Assembly: GCF_029867415.1 (NCBI RefSeq)
Contig: NC_081185.1
Location: forward strand, 34,232,766 to 34,296,765
Direction of reading: 5' to 3'
DNA: 64,000 nucleotides
From: Vicia villosa
Taxonomy: Eukaryota; Streptophyta; Magnoliopsida; Fabales; Fabaceae
How positions within the stretch are numbered: position 1 is the stretch's first letter; every line of letters starts with the position of its first letter. Below are positions 54,302 to 64,000 of the stretch, one piece after another. The notes beneath the pieces are model-generated. The model did no database searches. It worked only from the letters and a program-made list of their open reading frames with translations, and was not told the DNA's origin. The position numbers and the translations under genes were made by a program.

Positions 54302-56333
54302 GATGCCCCTATTTAAGTTTCTTCAACCTGAGACATGAAGATTGAAAATCTTCGTTTTGATAGGGTGGAAGAGACTTAAATATCAGAAGACGCAAATTTT
54401 GGACCTAAGATACCAAAATTGCGAATGATGCAAGGATATCTTTACCGAGGGATATCAAAAAATGACTCCACTGGGGAGAAGAGATCTGGAAGGATGTCTC
54501 AATCCGTTTTAGGAAGAGAATCCATTTTTTCTGTTCGGGAAAGCAAGTGTATGCTTCACCGGGGAATGATAGCTTTGTAAGAAAAAGCTTACCTATCGAC
54601 ATTATCGACTATCAGCATGGGGATAGACTTGTTTAATAATGCGAAGGTGAAAGGTATGAAACTATATTACCGACTACCAGCATTGTGATATACTTGACAT
54701 GGTAAAAAGAGTTTCAAAGGTTCGGTTAATATTATCGACTATCAGCATGGTGATAGACATGTTTAATAATATAACCAGAACAAAAGGGTACCGACTACCA
54801 GCCTTGTGATAGTGGTTATGAAGACATGATCAATTATCAGCCGAGTGATAAAATGATCCTGGAGACTTTGTTAGGGAAATTACTGGTTATTCAGCCTTGT
54901 GAACAGTAATAAGGCCCTGATTGTCAAATGGTCTTCATGATTGATTTCCTAGAGAGGAAAAATCTTTTGGAAGAGACATAAGCTGCTCAGATGATGAGGC
55001 TTTTGCTTATTGTTCTATTTTTCACGACTCTGTTTGGGGAATCGGAATTTGAGTCTCTGGTAAAGACGGGGTTCTATCCATGAATGAATTGGAAAGAGAC
55101 AGTCAAACAAGACTTTGTACCCGTGAGGAATGAACTCAACGGGGATTTTCTCCTTTGTTTTGAGAGGAGAAGCTAAAGCAACCTTCTTCCACGAGGAATG
55201 ATCTCAGTGGGGAACTGGAGAAAGAAAATGTTCTTTCTGCTTATGGGTGACAACCTACTGGAGAGATGACACGCCCATACCTGTTTCTTTTTTCTTTTTT
55301 CTCTTTTTTTACTTTTTTCTCTTTTTTTGGGATAGATATATCCTGAACAAGTGATTTTAGGCAGACATTCGAAAAATGCAATGATGCATAAATGATGCAA
55401 ATATGTATGAATGATGAATGTCATGAATGTCGCTTGCATGCTAACAATACTGACAGACAAAGAAGTATATACTGGAGAGGGACCGATGCCGCAATACAAC
55501 CAGATACTTGGCAAATGTTCTTCAACACGGTGTAGATAACACGGGTGATGAATGGTGCTGCATGCTTTAAACTTCCCTGGGGAAGATAAGCATCTTTTCT
55601 TATTGAGATGGAAGAACCTCTTCACTGGAGATGGAAAATCTTCGTCACTGGGGATAAAAGACCTTCTTCACTGGGGATAGAAGAACTTTTCCTATCATAA
55701 TCCTTGATTCGTCCTATGGAGATAGCTGTTGATGTTCCTTCTGTTGTTCACAACTCAAAGGAAAATTTCGCTTTTATTTTGAAAGAGGAAAGTAAATTCA
55801 TTTAAAACTTTTTTTTTTCTTTTTCTCAAAAGTGAATAACACAATTAAAGCGTCATTTTGCAAGCTAAAAGAAATTAGAGATTGCAAACAAGTGGGCACA
55901 AGGCTCAAATTTATTTAATAGGATGGTAATCAGCTAAAGGCGTGATTCCATAGAGTATTTACAAAAGTTGGAAATGGTAATTATGCGGAAAAGGCTACAT
56001 TGAAAGCAATAACCACTATTCCCCCTAACAACTTTGAGTTCCAACTGTGCTTGTTGCTTCAGATTGACGATGATTTGATCGAAGATCCTTTGATGGAAAA
56101 GACTCCTCAGGTGACGAAGTATGGACTGATGCAGTTACTTTGTCATTATTCCTTAATTTTTGCCTAGATTGCCCTTTCAGGTTTTCAATCTACCAGGATG
56201 AATTTTTTCTGTTTATTGTCTCTAATTTTTGCCTGGACCGCCCTTTCAGGTTTTCAGTCCACCGAGACGCTCATTTTTGCCTAAGTCGCCCTTTGCGGGT
56301 TTTCGACTTACCGAGCTGTTCTTTTGTTCTTTT
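54302..56333 (-). other. 3' UTR of Ogre A copy 2
   Basis: Same layout as 3773-5804: PPT (54302-54317), hairpin array (54595-54919), purine tract (55283-55328) and three stem-loops near pol (56165-56310). In the second hairpin of the array the base after the stem differs (GATATAC for GATAGAC), which weakens that stem. Confidence 0.85.
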
Positions 56334-59300
56334 TTAGACAAAGTATTTCTTGACTGCATCAGCATTCACAGGATGTGGGAGTTCATCACCATCCATGGTT
56401 GCAAGAGTCATGGCGCCGCCAGAAAATGTTCTTTTGACAACATACGGGCCTTCGTAATTAGGAGACCATTTGCCCCTAGAATCTGGTTGAAAAGACAAGA
56501 TCTTTTTAAGCACGAGGTCGCCTTCTTGAAATTCACGAGGTCGAACCTTTTTGTTGAAAGCTTGTTTCATCCTTGCTTGGTACAACTGTCCATGGCATAG
56601 AGCAGTCATACGTTTTTCTTCGATTAAGTTCAACTGATCGTATCTGCTTTGACACCATTCAGCCTCTGATAACTTAGTTTCCATGAGGACTCTCATTGAT
56701 GGTATTTCAACTTCTACGGGGAGCACAGCTTCCATGCCGTATACTAGAGAAAAGGGAGTTGCCCCTGTTGAAGTACGCACTGAAGTACGGTACCCATGTA
56801 AAGCAAATGGCAGCATTTCGTGCCAGTCTTTGTAAGTGACGACCATTTTCTGGACAATCTTCTTAATGTTCTTGTTGGCAGCTTCAACGGCGCCGTTCAT
56901 TTTTGGTCTATAAGGAGAAGAGTTATGATGCTCAATCTTGAATTCCTCACATAATTCTTTCATCATCTTGTTGTTCAAGTTTGAACCATTATCAGTAATG
57001 ATCTTGCTGGGAACACCATATCGGCAAATGATGTTATTCTTGATAAACCTCACAACCACTTGTCTTGTAACGTTGGCGTAAGATGCTGCTTCGACCCATT
57101 TGGTGAAGTAATCAATTGCCACTAAGATGAAACGATGACCGTTTGAAGCTTTTGGTTCAATCATTCCAATCATGTCGATACCCCACATGGAAAAAGGCCA
57201 CGGAGATGATAGAACGTTGAGTAGAGTCGGTGGCACATGGATCTTATCTGCATAGATCTGGCACTTGTGACATCTCTTCACGTGTTTATAACAGTCTGAT
57301 TCCATTGTCAACCAATAGTATCCTGCTCTTAAGATCCTTTTGGAAATTGCATGCCCATTTGAATGAGTTCCAAAGGACCCTTCATGCACTTCATGCATTA
57401 ACATGTCTGCTTCGTGTCTGTCCACGCATCTGAGCAAAACCATGTCGAAGTTTCTTTTGTATAGCACATCTTCATTCAGGAAGAAACTGCCAGAAAGCCT
57501 CCTTAGAGTTTTCTTATCTTTGTTTGATGCCCCAAGCGGGTACTCTTGAGTTTGAAGGAAGCGCTTGATGTCGTGGAACCACGGTTTATCATCGATGACT
57601 GCTTCAGTTGCAAACACATAGGCGGGCCTTTCAAGGCGTGCAATTCTGACTGTAGGCATATCATTCCAATGATTGACTTTGAACATGGAAGATAGAGTAG
57701 CCAAGGCGTCTGCCATTCGATTCTGATCTCGAGGTATATGATGCAATTCAACTTTGTTGAAAAAAGTCAAAAGACGTCTTGCATAGTCTCTGTAAGGAAT
57801 CAAGCCAGGGTGGTAAGTTTCCCACTTGTCTTTGATTTGGTTGATCACGAGGGCTGAATCTCCATATATGTCTAGGATCTTGATCCTTAAGTCAATGGCT
57901 TCTTCGAGACCCATGATACAAGCTTCATATTCTGCGATGTTGTTGGTGCAATCAAATAGTAATCTGGCGGAGAACGGGATATGAGTACCCTTGGGAGTGA
58001 TGATGATTGCCCCAATTCCATTGCCAAAAGCGTTTACTGCTCCATCGAAAATTAGGCCCCATCTTGATCCAGGATCAGGACCTTCTTCAGGTAACGGTTC
58101 GTCACAATCTTTCATCTTTAAGTACAAGACATCTTCGTCAGGAAAGTCAAACTTGAGAGATTGATATTCATTAATTGGTTGATGCGCCAAATGATCAGCG
58201 AGAATGCTTCCTTTAACCGCTTTTTGAGCACGGTATTCAATGTCATATTCAGATAACAGCATTTGCCATCGGGCAATCCTTCCTGTTAATGCAGGCTTTT
58301 CAAAGACATACTTGATCGGATCCATTTTGGAGATTAACCAAGTAGTATTGTTGATCATGTACTGGCGGAGACGTTTTGAAGCCCAAGCCAAAGCACAACA
58401 TGTTTTTTCGAGCATGGAGTAACGAGACTCACAGTCTGTGAATTTCTTACTCAAGTAATAGATGGCATGCTCCTTCTTACCAGTTTCATCTTGCTGTCCA
58501 AGCATACAACCCATGGATTCTTCCAACACGGTAAGGTACATGATTAGTGGTCTTCCTTCAACTGGAGGAATCAATATTGGTGGTTCTAACAGGTATTCCT
58601 TGATGCTGTCGAACGCTTTCTGGCAATCTTCAGTCCATACAACCCCTTGATCTTTGCGGAGAAGCTTGAAAATTGGCCCACAAGTAGCAGTCATTTGAGA
58701 GATAAACCTGGAGATATAGTTCAATCGTCCGAGAAATCCTCTTACTTGCTTTTCAGTTTTTGGTGCAGGCATCTCTTGAATAGCTCTGACTTTGTCGGGA
58801 TCTACTTCAATTCCTCTTTGGCTGACAATGAAACCCAAGAGTTTTCTAGATCTAACCCCAAAAGTACATTTGTTAGGATTCAAGCGAAGCTGATATTTCC
58901 TTAGTCGTTGAAACAACTTCAAAAGGTATTCAATGTGTTCTTCTTCTGTGCTGGACTTGGCTATCATGTCGTCCACATAAACTTCAATTTCTTTATGCAT
59001 CATGTCATGAAAGAGAGTAGTCATCGCCCTTTGGTAAGTTGCGCCTGCATTTTTTAATCCAAATGGCATCACTTTGTAGCAAAATGTACCCCATGGGGTG
59101 ATGAAAGATGTCTTCTCCATGTCTTCAGGAGCCATCTTGATCTGATTATAACCGGAGAACCCGTCCATGAAGGAAAAGACGTTGAATTTAGCGGTGTTAT
59201 CAACCAACATGTCAATATGTGGTAATGGAAAGTCATCTTTTGGACTGGCTTTGTTCAAGTCACGGTAGTCAACACACATTCTGACTTTACCATCTTTCTT

Positions 59301-59799
59301 CGGAAGTGGCACTATGTTGGCCAACCATTGAGGATATTCTGAGGTGACTAGAAAACCTGCATCGAGCTGTTTTTGAACTTCCACTTTGATCTTATTAGCC
59401 ATATCAGGGTGAGTCCTTCGCAATTTCTGCTTAACCGGCGAACATTCTGGCTTCAATGGCAAGTAATGCTGAACAATATTGGTATCCAACCCAGGCATGT
59501 CTTGGTAGGACCAGGCAAACACGTCAACATATTCTTTGAGAAGGTCTGTCAACTTACTCTTGATATCAGCATCAAGCAGCGATCCAATGGTCACTTCTTT
59601 TTTGTCTTCTTCAGAACCCAAGTTGATCTTTTCTAAAGGCTCTTTGTGAGGCAGAATGGCTCTTTCCTCGTGCTTAAGTAATCGAGAGATCTCGTCCGGG
59701 ATCTCCTCTTCTTCCTCTTCTTCGGCTTCGAACACAGGAAACTCAAAGTTGGGAGAGGGCATAGGGTTATTGCATTCAATGGGTTTATCAATAGTAAAT
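56334..59799 (-). CDS. Ogre A copy 2 pol: RT, RNase H, second RNase H, integrase
   Basis: Full-length and uninterrupted, with the same domains as the copy 1 pol: RT with FMDGFSG and YVDD, connecting RNase H, archaeal-type RNase H with all four acidic residues, integrase zinc finger, and catalytic Asp, Asp, Glu. Three amino-acid differences from copy 1 were noted. The Gly-to-Arg change in RSRKLLGF (RT region) alters a position that is Gly in copy 1 and in family B, so it might reduce activity. Exon 2 probably begins at 59799 after TGCAG; the frame is open to 59900. Confidence 0.93.
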
Positions 59800-60148
59800 C
59801 TGCACATGTGATTTATATTTATTTCAGAAAATTTATGAATGCAAGAGTGTATGCAGATTTTTTTGAGAAAGTTTTTTTTTTGGTTTTTTAGGATTACCAT
59901 TTCCAGAAAAAAAGCAAAAATAAAACATATAATGTAGGAAATTCAAAATGACACTTTATTTATGATTCATTTTTGAAACAAAGCCCTAAACACAAACTCG
60001 TTTGTCTTGGGCAGGACAAAGAGGGAAACTTTTAAAACAGAGCCCTATACACAAAGTTATTTGGGCAGAACATTTAAAAGCAAAGCCCTATAAAACATCT
60101 CTCTGCTTTGGGCAAGGCAGGAGGTCAAAATAACAGCGAGGTGATTAC
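59800..60148 (-). other. Predicted intron between gag-pro and pol, A copy 2
   Basis: Same 349-bp interval and splice sites as in copy 1, with the stop codon overlapping the 5' site and the three GCCC/GGGC modules kept. Confidence 0.78.
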
Positions 60149-63100
60149 TTTGAGCGGCGAACAACATTCGGAACGTCAACAGCTTTCCAGTAGCAACGAA
60201 CTCCTCTGTGTATTATGTATTCAGGAAAATTCTCCTCAGAATTATCTTCAGTATTGACATTGACCGCTGGTCGAGCAGGATTTGAAGGTCCTGGTTTGTC
60301 AACCTTGTTCTTTGTAGAGTTGAAACGGTCTTCTCCTACTTCTTGAAGAGCATAAGATGAGTCACAATCTTCAGAATTTTCAGGATGTATTTCCCAGTCT
60401 CCAGGATGAAGAGACTCATTGTCAGCGACACTTTCTGAGTCAGTTGCGGGACCATCTTCCCCTTCATCTTCAAAAATGGCATTTATGTGATAATAACCAT
60501 CTTCAGGATTATAAACCTTGGCAGATGCATTGAATCCGAAATCTTCAGTAATTTCAGGCTGCTGAGAAAATTGACAGGGCTGATAAGCCTCTTCTGGTTG
60601 ACTGTTATATTCAAAGGGATCTCCCCATCCAGTTGGTTGGATGTCTTCAATCGCAATCTTTGAACTTTCAGGTGCAGTATATTTCACCATATAATCAAAT
60701 TTGCCACTTGGTTGTCCCAAGGTATCCCATATTTCTGCAGGAATAGGCTCAGTTTCATTGCCTTTGGATTTCAGTGACGGAGGATATGGTTCTTCCTGAG
60801 ATATGTATCCCGAGTCATTGAGATAACATTTCCATTCTTCTTCAGGATCAGGTAGATCTTCTTCGATGCATTCTTCGATAAGAACATTAACCTCTTGAGG
60901 AATTGGGTTAAGGAACCCTCCACTATGGAACGTTTCTTTGATCGGACGAAGGGTTTCATCCTTCTTGGTGCAGTTTGAGAATGTTGGTGAACATCCGAGA
61001 CCTGCTCTAGTTTCATTCTTGGTAGGGATCACAACTTGCCCCCAGCCAGTGGTAGTTCCATCTTTCACTACTTTTACTGCCTCTTTGTAAGAAGAGATCG
61101 ATGCTTTCTTTTTGGAAGATTCGTCTTCTAAAGAGAGACCTTGGAACGGAGTTCCTTCCACATCATCAGCACTGATGAAAGAGAAATTGGATAAATGGCT
61201 CACCATCAAGGCTTGTTCTCCACTTATTGTTACCAATTTTCCATTTGTTACAAACTTTAACTTTTGATGGAGTGTAGAAGTTACTGCCCCTGCTTCATGG
61301 ATCCATGGTCGTCCTAACAGACAGCTATAAGCAGCTTGAATGTCCATGACCTGGAAGGTGATTTGAAATGTATGGAGACCAATTGTCATGGGAAGGTTGA
61401 CTTCGCCGATAACTGATTTTCGCGATCCATCAAATGCTTTGACTACTACACCACTGAACTTCATAGGCATTCCTTGGTAAGACAAACGAGCAAGGGTCGT
61501 CTTTGGCATAACATTCAAGGAAGATCCGGTGTCTACCAACACATTGGACAAAGAGTCTGACTGACAGTTCATAGAAATGTGCAAAGCAAGATTGTGATTT
61601 TTACCCTCCTCGGGGAGTTCTTCATCACAGAAGCTTAAATTGTTACAAGCTGTTATGTTGGCTATTATCCCATCAAAGTGATCAACAGTCACATCATGGT
61701 CCACAAAAGCTTGATCTAAGACCTTCATCAGGGCTTCCCTGTGGGCTTCTGAGTTTAAAAGCAATGAAAGTATTGAGATCTTTGAAGGAGTCTGCATAAG
61801 CTGATCCACAATCTTGTATTCACTCCTTTTGATAAGCTTCAAAATTTCATCAAAATCTGGATTGACATTGGTTCCACTGGATTGGCCAACATCAGTGTTT
61901 GTATTACTGACAGGAGTTTCCTCAGGATTCCCCACTGGTGTATTGACAGGATTTTGTCCGGCTGCAGGAGCAACAGGCTGTAGTGGAGTATACACACGTC
62001 CACTTCTTGTTACTCGACTCACATCAGCGATGTTCACGACAGATGAAAGAGTTGGTAAAGGAACTTCTTGTCCATCCTTTATCATTGTTGCATTGTAGTT
62101 GTATGGAACCGCCTTGTCAGAGTCATAAGGAACAGGTCCAGGTAGACAAATGATCAAAGGAGCAATAGGAACCTTTGGCTTGTTGTAAGTAACTTCTATG
62201 CGTTCGGGCATGTTGAAATGAGGAACGATGACGTTAACTTTAGGCATTTCCGAGTTGATATCTGAGACTAAAAGCTCATGCGGATAACATCCTATCATGC
62301 TAACTTCATTTTCATCCCTATTTCTGTAGATCTGAATAGTACCATTATCCAACAGAACTTGGAGATCTCTTCTCACAATCGAACATCCGTGAGGATCTAC
62401 ACAACATATGCTACAGGAACCATACTGATGCTGGCGAAAATTCTGCCCTCGACAGAGAGTGGCGTGCATTTGTACCAAATCGGCTCTTGAGTAATTGATA
62501 TTATAGACTCGGTATGGACCAGGACATCCATACACCATGTTTACAACATGCCCTCCATGATTGGGCAGCGGATTTGCTTGCACATTTGGATTCAAATTTC
62601 TGAATGAGAGGAGATTAGATCTAACCAACCTCTGAACTTCATATTTCAAAGCTATGCAATGCTCAAGATCATGGCCAGGCGCTCCTTGATGATAAGGGCA
62701 TGATACCTCAGCTTTGTACCACCATGGGAGTTTCTCAGGTACTGGTGGTGGTGCTCTAGTTTGAACGAGACCTTTTTCAACCAACGCAGGGTACAATTCT
62801 GTGTAGGTCATTGGAATCGGATCGAACTGTGGAGCTCTTTGCACACGATTCTGATTATTGTTGAACTGCTGAGCCTGTTGTCGAGGCTGTTGTTGTTGAA
62901 ACTGCGGGGTAAATCCCGGATTTGGTGCTGTATTACCGACTGGCGCAATGGCAGCAACCTGTTGTTGACGATTGATGTTTCCTCTTGGCCTCCCTTGGGA
63001 TACCATGTCAACACTTTGTTCTTTCTTCTTTTGGAAACCACCTCCGAACTTTTTGGTTCCGCTTGAAGATCCACCTTCTTTAGTTAGACGTCCGGTTCGG

Positions 63101-64000
63101 ACTCCTTCTTCTAGACGCATCCCCATGTTTACCATTTCGGTGAAATCACTTGGAGCACTAGCAATCATGCGTTCATAATAAAACGGACTGAGAGTATTCA
63201 AGAAGATCTTTGTCATCTCTTTCTCTTTCAACGGTGGATTAATCTGAGCAGCAGTTTCTCTCCATCGTTGGGCATATTCTTTGAAAGCTTCATGATCTTT
63301 CTGAGCCATGGATCGGAGCTGATCTCTGTCTGGAGCCATATCCGAGTTGTATTTGTATTGTCGGACAAAGGCCTCACCTAGGTCATTGAAAGTCCGAATA
63401 TTGGTGCTATCCAAACCTGTGTACCACTTCAGTGCGGCACCAGTCAAACTGTCTTGAAAGTAATGGATAAGCAACTGATGATTATCTGCATAAGTAGACA
63501 TCTTTCTGGCATACATCACAAGATGGCTTTGTGGACAAGAACTTCCTTTGTACTTCTCAAAGTCAGGGACCTTGAATTTAGCAGGTATTTGTACACTGGG
63601 AACCAAACATAGCTCCTGGGCATTCTTTCCAAACAAATCTTTGCCACGAATAGCTTTGACTTCCAGTTGAATCTTGTTGAACTGTTCTTGGAGATCTTCC
63701 ACAAGATTACGCTGATTTGTGCTATCACCTTGATCATGATAAATCTCATTGCCATCATAAGGAACTGTGTGAACCGTAGGGGTCGGAACTGTCATAGTGG
63801 GTTGAGAAAGTGCCATAGTGATTTGGGAAAAAGTTACCCCTGAATGTGGAATAAATGCTGAACCTTGTGTAGCAGGCGCTTCAGTTGTAGCTGTTTGAAC
63901 CCCAGAGAAATTATGGCGGAAACCTGTACCAAAGCTGAAAGGCGGGCCCCAACCTTCTGGCATGGAGAAAGATGGAATGCTGAATGCAACTGTAGAAACT
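60145..64000 (-). CDS. Ogre A copy 2 gag-pro (5' end beyond the window)
   Basis: The frame is open to the window edge. By the offset from copy 1, the start ATG would be at 64164. The first in-window Met, at 63963, is internal (residue 68 of copy 1). Gag domain, zinc-knuckle-like motif, DTG protease and the acidic C-terminal extension are all intact. A handful of substitutions separate it from copy 1, none disabling. Confidence 0.93.
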   Translation of the reverse strand, partial: VSTVAFSIPSFSMPEGWGPPFSFGTGFRHNFSGVQTATTEAPATQGSAFIPHSGVTFSQITMALSQPTMTVPTPTVHTVPYDGNEIYHDQGDSTNQRNLVEDLQEQFNKIQLEVKAIRGKDLFGKNAQELCLVPSVQIPAKFKVPDFEKYKGSSCPQSHLVMYARKMSTYADNHQLLIHYFQDSLTGAALKWYTGLDSTNIRTFNDLGEAFVRQYKYNSDMAPDRDQLRSMAQKDHEAFKEYAQRWRETAAQINPPLKEKEMTKIFLNTLSPFYYERMIASAPSDFTEMVNMGMRLEEGVRTGRLTKEGGSSSGTKKFGGGFQKKKEQSVDMVSQGRPRGNINRQQQVAAIAPVGNTAPNPGFTPQFQQQQPRQQAQQFNNNQNRVQRAPQFDPIPMTYTELYPALVEKGLVQTRAPPPVPEKLPWWYKAEVSCPYHQGAPGHDLEHCIALKYEVQRLVRSNLLSFRNLNPNVQANPLPNHGGHVVNMVYGCPGPYRVYNINYSRADLVQMHATLCRGQNFRQHQYGSCSICCVDPHGCSIVRRDLQVLLDNGTIQIYRNRDENEVSMIGCYPHELLVSDINSEMPKVNVIVPHFNMPERIEVTYNKPKVPIAPLIICLPGPVPYDSDKAVPYNYNATMIKDGQEVPLPTLSSVVNIADVSRVTRSGRVYTPLQPVAPAAGQNPVNTPVGNPEETPVSNTNTDVGQSSGTNVNPDFDEILKLIKRSEYKIVDQLMQTPSKISILSLLLNSEAHREALMKVLDQAFVDHDVTVDHFDGIIANITACNNLSFCDEELPEEGKNHNLALHISMNCQSDSLSNVLVDTGSSLNVMPKTTLARLSYQGMPMKFSGVVVKAFDGSRKSVIGEVNLPMTIGLHTFQITFQVMDIQAAYSCLLGRPWIHEAGAVTSTLHQKLKFVTNGKLVTISGEQALMVSHLSNFSFISADDVEGTPFQGLSLEDESSKKKASISSYKEAVKVVKDGTTTGWGQVVIPTKNETRAGLGCSPTFSNCTKKDETLRPIKETFHSGGFLNPIPQEVNVLIEECIEEDLPDPEEEWKCYLNDSGYISQEEPYPPSLKSKGNETEPIPAEIWDTLGQPSGKFDYMVKYTAPESSKIAIEDIQPTGWGDPFEYNSQPEEAYQPCQFSQQPEITEDFGFNASAKVYNPEDGYYHINAIFEDEGEDGPATDSESVADNESLHPGDWEIHPENSEDCDSSYALQEVGEDRFNSTKNKVDKPGPSNPARPAVNVNTEDNSEENFPEYIIHRGVRCYWKAVDVPNVVRRSK

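Larger units (their letters stand above)
51804..64000 (-). mobile_element. Ogre family A copy 2 (partial in the window)
   Basis: The sequence matches 1275-13471 of copy 1 with an offset of 50529 and only scattered substitutions. It enters in mid-LTR and leaves the window inside gag-pro. Protein-level differences I noted: pol has RSRKLLG for RSGKLLG, GHAIS for GHAMS, and GPDPGS for GLDPGS; gag-pro has EAFVRQ for EAFVQQ, NEVSM for NEVNM, and PSLKS for PSQKS. Confidence 0.94.

Noticed and set aside
1..64000. A host gene captured between elements
   Set aside because: All coding frames belong to the retrotransposons, and junctions pass directly from one element into another.

Overview
The window is plant nuclear DNA made almost entirely of nested LTR retrotransposons. 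No host gene, true tRNA gene, rRNA gene or CRISPR array was found. The main elements are giant Ty3/gypsy retrotransposons of the Ogre (Tat) lineage. Evidence for that is LTRs of 4.8-5.9 kb that begin TGTCATACCC, a tRNA-Arg-type primer site, an extra ORF1 before gag, an intron between gag-pro and pol, and a pol with two RNase H domains. Elements of this size and type are typical of legumes of the tribe Fabeae (Pisum, Vicia, Lathyrus, Lens). The organism is inferred from this, not proven.

Every element is on the minus strand, so each reads right to left. (1) Positions 1-18502 are Ogre family A copy 1: 3' LTR (cut by the window start), 3' UTR, pol, intron, gag-pro, ORF1, leader, PBS, and part of the 5' LTR. 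(2) Positions 18503-48574 are Ogre family B: two 5935-bp LTRs around a 13-kb interior. Its 3' LTR is split by a 5136-bp Ty1/copia-type element (22360-27495) that carries only gag. (3) Positions 48575-51806 are the 3' UTR and pol tail of a second B unit, which shares the LTR at 42640-48574. (4) From 51804 to the window end is family A copy 2, entered in the middle of an LTR and continuing into gag-pro.

The A pieces on either side of B (16331-18502 and 51804-54301) are complementary parts of one A LTR, with only 111 bp missing. The simplest reading is a tandem A-A array sharing its middle LTR. B inserted into that LTR and itself became a tandem array. A deletion with 3 bp of microhomology then removed the far end of B. 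The copia-like element is the youngest layer.

Family A has intact ORF1, gag-pro and pol in copy 1 and may be autonomous. Family B has three nonsense codons and a changed catalytic integrase residue, although its LTRs are nearly identical, so it was probably moved by proteins supplied from elsewhere. In both families the gag-pro stop codon sits on the 5' splice site. Unspliced RNA would make Gag-Pro, and spliced RNA would join in phase to pol.

The most striking unexplained structure is a set of short hairpins in the untranslated regions. Their stem sequences differ between repeats and between families while base pairing and loops are kept. Most imperfect pairs are C-A on the + strand, which are G-U in the transcribed RNA. 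A second is a tRNA-like module (A box, B box, T-run) in the LTRs of both families.
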